This document shows, piece by piece, positions 1-4,735 of a stretch of DNA of 7,205 nt. The position numbers and the translations under genes were made by a program. Below the pieces are notes generated by a model that was given only the letters and a program-made list of their open reading frames with translations, did not search any database and was not told the origin of the DNA. This DNA is from Acetobacteraceae bacterium UBA6159. GTDB lineage: Bacteria; Pseudomonadota; Alphaproteobacteria; Acetobacterales; Acetobacteraceae. The stretch spans positions 1 to 7,205 of the forward strand of contig DIUL01000178.1 of assembly GCA_002422345.1 (NCBI GenBank). The letters run 5' to 3'. The first letter of the stretch is position 1. Each line of letters begins with the position of its first letter.

Positions 1-34
1 CGGTGATTGACCGGACAGCAGTGTCAACTTTCAT
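1..34 (-). CDS. possible 5' end of an unidentified gene, cut by window edge
   Basis: On the minus strand an ATG at 34-32 opens a frame reading MKVDTAVRSIT before the window ends. It is preceded by AGAGGA with a 6-base spacer, a good ribosome binding site, and lies 135 bp downstream of the alcohol dehydrogenase stop in the same direction. Eleven codons are too few to identify a family. A TTGACA at 27-22 inside the same stretch could instead be a -35 promoter box, so this start may be accidental. Confidence 0.27.
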   Translation of the reverse strand, partial: MKVDTAVRSIT

Positions 35-169
35 AACCCGTCCTCTGCATCGCATTTACAAGCCTAGCCATGCGTAGCAAAATCTCGAAGCAGCGTGAGG
101 CCGGAGACTGGTCACCTAGACAGATTGGCGGCTCACCCAAGGCTCTGCGAGCGGAATCTTTTATCCCAC

Positions 170-1357
170 CTACCGATTAGCCGCCGCCCCAATCCAAACC
201 TCCCGATACAACCCAACAATCTCCTCAACCGTCGGCACCCGAGGATTATTCCCCGGACTCCCCGAAGCCAAAGCCTGCTCGGCCATCAGCGCCATCTTCC
301 CGTTCCACGCCGCCTCGGAAATCCCGAAATCAGCCGGGGTCGGCACCGAAAGATCCTTGTTCAAAGCCTCCAACCCCGTGATCAACCGCGCCGCCGCCAC
401 CGCGTCCCCATCCGTCACCGCGGCGAAGCCGATCCGCCGGGAAGCCTCGGCATACCGCGCCTCCGCCCCCGGGACCGAGAACCGCGTCACCGCCGGCAGC
501 AGCATCGCGTTCGACAGCCCATGCGGCGCATGGAAATGCGCCCCGATCGGCCGAGCCATGCCGTGCACCAGGGCGACGGAGGAGTTGGAGAATGCGAGGC
601 CGGCCTGCGTCGCGCCGATCATCATCGCCTCCCGCGCCGCCGCGTTGCCTGGTTCGGCATAGGCCACCCGGATGTTGCGCCCGATCAGCTCCATCGCCGC
701 CAGGGCCAGCGCATCGGAAAACGGGTTGGCGCGCTTGGAGACATACGCCTCCAACGCATGCGTCAGGCTGTCGACCCCGGTATCGGCCGTCGTGCGCGGG
801 GGCACCGAGAAGGTCAGCTCGTAATCCACGATCGCGGCCAGGGGCAGGGCGCCGAAGCCCGCGATCAGCATCTTCTCATCGTTTTCGGTATCGGTGATCA
901 CGGTAAAGCGCGTGCATTCGCTGCCCGTGCCGGCCGTGGTCGGGATGGCGATGACCGGGACCGCGCCCTTGTCGGCGGCGAAGGGCGCCTTGTAGTCGCG
1001 CATCTTCCCGCCGCCCTGCGCGAGGATCGCCATCGCCTTGGCGGTATCGATGGGGGACCCGCCGCCGAAGCCGATCATGCAGTCATAGTCACCGGCCTTC
1101 AGCACCGCGACGCCCGCGTCGATGACGGTGTCCACCGGCTCGGGCACCGTGTCGGAGAACACGCCAGGCTTCAGGCCCGCGGCCTCCAGCGGATCGAGGC
1201 AGCGGCGCACCAGGCCCAGCTTGACCATCATCGGATCGGTGACCACCAAGGGACGGGACAGGCCGAACTTTGCCAGCACCTCGGCCACCTGTTTCACGGC
1301 GCCTCCGGCAACCAGCAGCATGCGGGGGGAGGCGATATTGGCGTTGACGGTGGTCAT
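170..1357 (-). CDS. iron-containing (group III) alcohol dehydrogenase
   Basis: A 395-residue cytoplasmic NAD(P)-dependent oxidoreductase that interconverts an alcohol and an aldehyde or ketone. The length is typical of the Fe-ADH family. The N-terminal dinucleotide-binding half carries GGGSPIDTAKA at about residues 98-108, and IPTTAGTGSE follows at about 138-147. The C-terminal helical half has the four metal ligands of the family: Asp196 and His200 in DTGVDSLTHALEAY, His265 in VHGMARP and His279 in HAPHGLSNA. Nothing looks broken. The ATG at 1357 is preceded by AGGGGA at suitable spacing. The gene starts 27 bp after the OsmC-family stop, so the two are probably cotranscribed, which hints at a role in aldehyde or peroxide stress. 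The substrate cannot be read from the sequence; family members act on 1,2-propanediol, ethanol, butanol and others. Confidence 0.95.
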   Translation of the reverse strand: MTTVNANIASPRMLLVAGGAVKQVAEVLAKFGLSRPLVVTDPMMVKLGLVRRCLDPLEAAGLKPGVFSDTVPEPVDTVIDAGVAVLKAGDYDCMIGFGGGSPIDTAKAMAILAQGGGKMRDYKAPFAADKGAVPVIAIPTTAGTGSECTRFTVITDTENDEKMLIAGFGALPLAAIVDYELTFSVPPRTTADTGVDSLTHALEAYVSKRANPFSDALALAAMELIGRNIRVAYAEPGNAAAREAMMIGATQAGLAFSNSSVALVHGMARPIGAHFHAPHGLSNAMLLPAVTRFSVPGAEARYAEASRRIGFAAVTDGDAVAAARLITGLEALNKDLSVPTPADFGISEAAWNGKMALMAEQALASGSPGNNPRVPTVEEIVGLYREVWIGAAANR

Positions 1358-1384
1358 GGTGGGTCCCCTGGTGGTCGAGTCTGA

Positions 1385-1891
1385 TCAGGCGCCGATGGCG
1401 ACCGAGAGCTTCGGCGGCGTCTTCAGCGTTTGCAGGATCACGCAATAGCGTTCGGTGGTCTGGATCATCCGCTCCAGCTTCGCGGCGTCCGCGTCGCAGT
1501 CGATGTCGAATTTCAGGGTGACCTCGGTCAGGCCGACCGGGGTGTTGCGGTCGATGGCGAGCGTGCCGCGGGCGTCCCAGACCCCGTCGGCCGAGATCTT
1601 CCCGCCGCGGATGGTCACCCCCATCGCGGTGGCGACGGCGCGGAGGGTGACGCCGGCGCAGGCGACCATGGCTTCAAGCAGCATGTCGGCGGAGCACGCA
1701 AGCTGACCACTGCCGCCGCCCGCCTTGTGCAGGCCGGCCTTGGTGGTGCCGTGCCAGGCGGGGACGTCACAGGCGATGTCGGCCAGGTCGAGCGTTGCTT
1801 CCGCGTGCGCCGGCACGAGGGCGGCGGCGGGATTGTCACGGTAAAGCTGCTTGAGCGGCGCCTGCTTGGCGCGAAGTTCCTCGGCGTTCAT
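1385..1891 (-). CDS. OsmC/Ohr-family protein
   Basis: A 168-residue protein of the OsmC fold. Characterised members are thiol peroxidases that reduce organic hydroperoxides with two cysteines. The candidate redox pair is visible: Cys78 in LLEAMVACAGVTLRAVA and Cys150 in TTERYCVILQTLK, the positions where the family keeps its peroxidatic and resolving cysteines. Cys66 lies close by, just before the first helix. The protein is longer than the usual 140 or so residues because of an N-terminal segment (MNAEELRAKQAPLKQLYRDN). The ATG at 1891 follows AGAGGA with a short spacer. It is the first gene after palindromic element copy 1 and runs 27 bp ahead of the alcohol dehydrogenase gene, probably as a two-gene operon. 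Whether it is a true hydroperoxide reductase or one of the less-defined OsmC-like proteins is not settled. Confidence 0.92.
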   Translation of the reverse strand: MNAEELRAKQAPLKQLYRDNPAAALVPAHAEATLDLADIACDVPAWHGTTKAGLHKAGGGSGQLACSADMLLEAMVACAGVTLRAVATAMGVTIRGGKISADGVWDARGTLAIDRNTPVGLTEVTLKFDIDCDADAAKLERMIQTTERYCVILQTLKTPPKLSVAIGA

Positions 1892-1915
1892 GGTGTCCTC
1901 TCGGTTGTTGGGAGG

Positions 1916-1924
1916 GTTTTAGCA
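1916..1924 (-). promoter_or_regulatory. possible extended -10 promoter of the OsmC-family/adh operon
   Basis: The minus strand reads TGCTAAAAC, an extended -10 (TG-n-TAAAAC, four of six against TATAAT), about 25 bases before the start codon. No convincing -35 is seen at the right distance (CTTCTC at 1944-1939). It lies between the palindromic element and the gene, where a promoter is needed if the element terminates transcription. Confidence 0.25.
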
Positions 1925-1944
1925 CGGCGGGGGGCGGAGAGAAG

Positions 1945-2183
1945 GGCGGGGCGCTGCTCTGCACCCCGCCAGGAGGGCGCTGCCCTCCTGGACCTCCCGC
2001 TAAGGGCATAGCCCTTAGAACCCATTGGTTGGGGGGAAAGACGGGAGGGGCTGAGGCTGTGGTTGAAACATCACCTCAGCCCCTCCCGTCTTTCCCCCCA
2101 AAGTACCGGTTCCAAGGGCTCGGCCCTTGGCAGGGGGTCGAGGGGGACAGCGTCCCCCTCGTGGGGTCCGGGGCAAAGCCCCG
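1945..2183. repeat. giant intergenic quasi-palindrome, copy 1 (seven nested hairpins)
   Basis: This fills most of the gap between the monooxygenase stop and the OsmC-family start. In plus-strand order the hairpins are: 1945-1951/1964-1970 (GGCGGGG, 12-base loop, the weakest); 1970-1978/1982-1990 (CAGGAGGGC, loop GCT); 2000-2007/2011-2018 (CTAAGGGC, loop ATA); the central stem 2029-2056/2074-2101; 2112-2119/2123-2130 (CCAAGGGC, loop TCG); 2139-2148/2152-2161 (CGAGGGGGAC, loop AGC); 2169-2174/2178-2183 (CGGGGC, loop AAA). The whole is roughly mirror-symmetric about 2065. It shares design and stretches such as TTGGGGGGAA, GGGAGGGG and GGGGCAAAGCCCC with the element at 4501-4731. No open reading frame in it looks real, and no transposase or flanking direct repeat is seen. 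I believe similar repeats are common in Acetobacteraceae, but that is recollection. Confidence 0.9.
2029..2101 (-). terminator. central long stem-loop of copy 1, likely transcription end or processing site
   Basis: A perfect 28-bp inverted repeat (2029-2056 with 2074-2101) around a 17-base loop, starting TTGGGGGGAAAGACGGGAG on the plus strand. It lies about 85 bases after the monooxygenase stop. It has no classical U-run on either side, so it is not a textbook intrinsic terminator. A stem this long should still stall or end transcription and would be a good RNase III substrate. The stem is seen directly; its function is inferred. Confidence 0.55.
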
Positions 2184-2186
2184 CCC

Positions 2187-3554
2187 TTACCGCCGCACCT
2201 TCGCCGCCGGGTGGGACGCCGGCAGCCGCGCGCGTCCCGGCCCGTTCAGCTTCTCCCGCAGCGTTCCGGGGGCGTAGTCGCGTTTGTAGACGCCGCGGTC
2301 CTGCAGAATCGGGACCACCAGGTCGATGATATCGCTGAAGGTCTCGGGCGTGACGGCATAGGCCAGGTTGAACCCGTCGATGTCGGTTTCCGCGATCCAG
2401 GCCTGGAATTCGTCGGCGACCTCCTCGGCTGATCCGACGATCACCGGGCCGCGCCCGCCGATCGCGGCATGGCGGGCGATTTCGCGCACCGTCCATTGCC
2501 GGTCGGGGTCGGAAATCGTGAAGCCCTCCAGCGCCGAGAGCATCGCGTTCGCCTTCTCGGTGAAGCGCAAAGGCTCGTCCGGCGGCATGGCGGCGAAGTC
2601 GAGGCCGGTCCAGCCCGACATCAGCGTCAGCGCCGCGTCCTCGTTCACGTGGGTGAGATATTCCTGGTACTTGGCCTGCGCCTCGGCCCGGGTGCGTCCG
2701 GTGATGACGGTCATCATCGTGAAGACGGACAGGTCGGCGGGGTCCCGCCCGGCTTCCCGTGCCCGACGGCGGATATCGGCCACGATGTTGCCGACCACCT
2801 TGCGGGAGGGGCCGTTGATGAACACGCATTCCGCGTGATCGGCCGCGAACTGCCGCCCGCGGGTGGAGGCGCCGGCCTGGTACAGCACCGGCGTCCGCTG
2901 GGGCGAGGGCTCGCACAGATGGATCGCGTCCACCTGGAAATATTGCCCCTGATGGGTGATGCGGTGGATTTTCGACGGATCGGCGAAGCGGCGGCTGGTG
3001 CGGTCGCGCAGGACGGCGTCGTCCTCCCAACTCGCTTCCCACAATTTGTAGACGGCCTGCATGTAGTCCTCGGCCACCGCATAGCGTTCGTCGTGGCCGA
3101 CCTGCTCGGTCATGCCCATGCCGCGGGCCGCACTTTCCAGGTAGCCGGTGACGATGTTCCAGCCGATCCGGCCCTTCGTCAGGTGGTCCAGCGTGCTCAT
3201 GCGCCGGGCGAAGGGGTAGGGATGCTCGTAGGACAAGGCGCAGGTGACGCCGAAGCCCAGGTGCTCGGTCACCAGCGCCATGGCGGGAATGACCATCAGC
3301 GGGTCGTTCACGGGCACCTGCACGGCCTGTTCCAGCGCCGTCTCCGGCCCGCCCTTGTAGACGTCATAGATGCCCAGGACGTCGGCCATGAACAGCGCGT
3401 CGAACTTCCCGCGTTCCAGCAGGCGGGCCAGGTCCACCCAGTAATCGAACGTGTTGTAGCGGTCAGCCTGGTCGCGCGGATGGGTCCAAAGGCCAGGTGA
3501 CTGGTGGACGACGCAGTTCATGTCAAACGCGTTCAGGCGGATCTGCTTGGGCAA
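2187..3554 (-). CDS. flavin-dependent monooxygenase of the NtaA/SnaA/DszA/DmoA group (bacterial luciferase-like fold)
   Basis: A 455-residue TIM-barrel oxygenase that uses FMNH2 supplied by a separate NAD(P)H:flavin reductase, none of which is encoded here. Group signatures are LNAFDMNCVVHQSPGLW (residues 7-23), HPYPFARRMSTLDHLTKGR (111-129), GRIGWNIVT (128-136), and CEPSPQRTPVLYQAGAS with GRQFAADHAE (214-242). The opening closely resembles, from memory, dimethylsulfide monooxygenase DmoA; nitrilotriacetate and dibenzothiophene-sulfone monooxygenases are also relatives, so the substrate is open. The start is TTG at 3554: it keeps the conserved LNAFDMN segment and has AGGA eight bases upstream, whereas the first ATG (Met12) would cut that segment off. 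The binding site lies inside a hairpin (3559-3586). The gene follows eipB by 44 bp and ends 3 bases before palindromic element copy 1. Confidence 0.93.
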   Translation of the reverse strand: MPKQIRLNAFDMNCVVHQSPGLWTHPRDQADRYNTFDYWVDLARLLERGKFDALFMADVLGIYDVYKGGPETALEQAVQVPVNDPLMVIPAMALVTEHLGFGVTCALSYEHPYPFARRMSTLDHLTKGRIGWNIVTGYLESAARGMGMTEQVGHDERYAVAEDYMQAVYKLWEASWEDDAVLRDRTSRRFADPSKIHRITHQGQYFQVDAIHLCEPSPQRTPVLYQAGASTRGRQFAADHAECVFINGPSRKVVGNIVADIRRRAREAGRDPADLSVFTMMTVITGRTRAEAQAKYQEYLTHVNEDAALTLMSGWTGLDFAAMPPDEPLRFTEKANAMLSALEGFTISDPDRQWTVREIARHAAIGGRGPVIVGSAEEVADEFQAWIAETDIDGFNLAYAVTPETFSDIIDLVVPILQDRGVYKRDYAPGTLREKLNGPGRARLPASHPAAKVRR

Positions 3555-3558
3555 GGGG

Positions 3559-3586
3559 CGTGTCCTGGAAAGCCGCAGTGGACACG
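3559..3586 (-). promoter_or_regulatory. hairpin holding the monooxygenase ribosome binding site
   Basis: On the minus strand CGTGTCC (3586-3580) pairs perfectly with GGACACG (3565-3559) across a 14-base loop. The AGGA ribosome binding site (3566-3563) of the TTG-started monooxygenase overlaps the 3' arm. Folding would hide the site, so translation may be damped or may depend on ribosomes arriving from eipB, whose stop lies 12 bases before the stem. Confidence 0.4.
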
Positions 3587-3598
3587 GGCCTTATCCGA

Positions 3599-4408
3599 TC
3601 AGCACTTCTTCGGATAGAGCGCGAATTCCCGCATCTTGGCCCGCATGACGAAATCGCCGAAATCCATCTCCAGATCGTCGGACACGCCGTTTTCCCAATA
3701 GCGCATCCCGACCTCATACGACGGGGTGATGCCGCCGGACTTGCGGTCGAAGAAGGCCAGGCGCACGCGGGTGCTGCTCAGCTTCGCGAGCGCGGGATAG
3801 TCCGTCGGCACGCTCTGCTTCCAGTCGAGCACGACGGCCGAACTATCCTCGGCCCCGCCATCGCCGGTGCCGTCGAACAGGGGGATGGTCAGGAACTTCT
3901 TCCCCTCCCGCGCCGCGTTCAGCAACGACACGGTGTGTGCCATGGGGAACTGCGTGCCGGCGGGAAGGTCGATCTTGTCGGGCTTGGGGACGGTGTAGCG
4001 GGCCTCACCGGGGCCGCCGGCGCGCCGCAGGGTGGCAGACCCCTCGGTCTGGCTGGTCACGGCGTCGTCGGTGGTCTGCTTCATGCGAAAGCGCAGCCGC
4101 AGGCCATCCTTGGATTCGAATGTGGTGTAGTCCGAAACCAGCTCGATCTCCTGGCCGTCGGAGTTGGTGATGCTCATGGCCAGACGCTGGCGGACGGCCC
4201 AGCCGTCGCAGGCGTCGGTGACCTCATAGCCCATGGTGCCCGAGGCGGTGGCGACGTCGGTGCCGCGAACCCGATCGAGCGTCAGGATGTAGCCGGCCTT
4301 GTGACCAACAAGCGCCTGGGCGCCAACCGGCGCCACGGGGCCAGCCGCCTGGGCGCCAAGGCCCGTGACCGCGAAAACAAGGGTCGCCACAGTGGCGAGA
4401 AGGCGCAT
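3599..4408 (-). CDS. eipB: EipB (DUF1849) family periplasmic cell-envelope integrity protein
   Basis: A 269-residue exported protein. Brucella EipB is a periplasmic beta-spiral protein needed for envelope integrity. The N-terminus (MRLLATVATLVFAVTGLGAQA) is a signal peptide with an AQA cleavage site near residue 21. The mature part holds the family pattern: GHKAGYILTLDR, a DACDGWAVRQRL block with Cys67, alternating beta-strand segments, and SYEVGMRYWENGV near the C-terminus. The protein ends in KKC, so Cys67 and Cys269 match the conserved disulfide pair of EipB. The ATG at 4408 has GGAG six bases upstream. The frame stays open for 97 more codons to 4699, but that extension is palindromic repeat and would bury the signal peptide. 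It probably heads a transcription unit with the monooxygenase 44 bp downstream, although the two have no obvious functional link. Confidence 0.88.
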   Translation of the reverse strand: MRLLATVATLVFAVTGLGAQAAGPVAPVGAQALVGHKAGYILTLDRVRGTDVATASGTMGYEVTDACDGWAVRQRLAMSITNSDGQEIELVSDYTTFESKDGLRLRFRMKQTTDDAVTSQTEGSATLRRAGGPGEARYTVPKPDKIDLPAGTQFPMAHTVSLLNAAREGKKFLTIPLFDGTGDGGAEDSSAVVLDWKQSVPTDYPALAKLSSTRVRLAFFDRKSGGITPSYEVGMRYWENGVSDDLEMDFGDFVMRAKMREFALYPKKC

Positions 4409-4445
4409 GAGGCACTCCGAGTCGAGGACGGGACAGGAAAGACCG

Positions 4446-4457
4446 TCTTGCGCAAGA
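4446..4457. promoter_or_regulatory. 12-bp perfect palindrome upstream of eipB
   Basis: TCTTGCGCAAGA lies 38 bases before the eipB start, loosely framed by GACC at 4441-4444 and GGTC at 4461-4464 (one base off symmetry). It sits where a promoter or operator for eipB would be expected, and minus-strand TATCTT overlaps its edge as a weak -10. It could be a repressor or activator site, or a small hairpin in the leader. No known operator is recognised. Confidence 0.3.
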
Positions 4458-4472
4458 TAGGGTCGGACAGTC

Positions 4473-4493
4473 CCCCATGCCAGCGGCATGGGG
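4473..4493. repeat. outer accessory hairpin next to element copy 2
   Basis: CCCCATGCC (4473-4481) pairs with GGCATGGGG (4485-4493) around a three-base AGC loop. It has the same build as the small hairpins of the neighbouring element but no counterpart in copy 1. It overlaps a segment (4461-4508) that resembles an inverted copy of the aspS 3' end. Confidence 0.6.
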
Positions 4494-4500
4494 TGAGGAA

Positions 4501-4731
4501 TTTGGGGCGCTGCCCCAAACCCCGCGAGGGGCGTTGCCCCCTCGACCCCCACCAAGGGCGGAGCCCTTGGAACCGGTCCGTTGGGGGGAATATGGGAGGG
4601 GGTGAGGTGCTGTTCGCGGCAGCACCTCACCCCCTCCCATATTCCCCCCAACAAATTGGTTTCCAAAGGGCTGTGCCCTTTGGTGGGGTTAAGGGGCAAA
4701 GCCCCTTATGGGGTCTGGGGCAAAGCCCCAG
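4501..4731. repeat. giant intergenic quasi-palindrome, copy 2 (seven nested hairpins)
   Basis: This lies between the aspS stop and eipB. In plus-strand order the hairpins are: 4501-4508/4512-4519 (TTTGGGGC, loop GCT); 4525-4531/4538-4544 (CGAGGGG, one extra C near the loop); 4552-4559/4563-4570 (CCAAGGGC, loop GGA); the central stem 4580-4612/4620-4652; 4663-4671/4675-4683 (CCAAAGGGC, loop TGT); 4690-4697/4701-4708 (TAAGGGGC, loop AAA); 4715-4721/4725-4731 (CTGGGGC, loop AAA). The mirror axis is near 4616. Order, loop size and spacers match the element at 1945-2183, while stem sequences differ and stay paired. It begins 4 bases after the aspS stop, as copy 1 begins 3 bases after the monooxygenase stop. 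It is a dispersed repeat family; function is unproven. Confidence 0.92.
4580..4652 (-). terminator. central 33-bp perfect stem-loop of copy 2, likely transcription end or processing site
   Basis: A perfect 33-bp inverted repeat (4580-4612 with 4620-4652) around the loop TTCGCGG, opening GTTGGGGGGAATATGGGAG. It lies about 85 bases after the aspS stop, the same distance as the copy 1 stem from its upstream gene. There is no U-run, so it is not a classical intrinsic terminator. It is a strong candidate for a transcription block or an RNase III cleavage site in the aspS 3' tail. Confidence 0.55.
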
Positions 4732-4735
4732 CACT

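Noticed and set aside
95..1384. A 429-codon plus-strand open frame opposite the alcohol dehydrogenase gene
   Set aside because: It mirrors a gene with all catalytic residues intact; its product is Arg/His/Gly-rich with no family resemblance.
4580..4612. Three-tier G-quadruplex in the G-rich arm
   Set aside because: Only three runs of three or more Gs with usable loops occur in the arm; a two-tier form is possible but the perfect complementary arm makes the duplex hairpin far more likely.
4409..4699. 97-codon upstream extension of eipB
   Set aside because: It is translated palindromic repeat, and it would place the signal peptide internally; the ATG at 4408 has its own GGAG site.
1945..4731. 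CRISPR array or insertion-sequence pair explanation for the repeats
   Set aside because: There are no regularly spaced direct repeats with unique spacers, no transposase, and no target-site duplication at the element edges.
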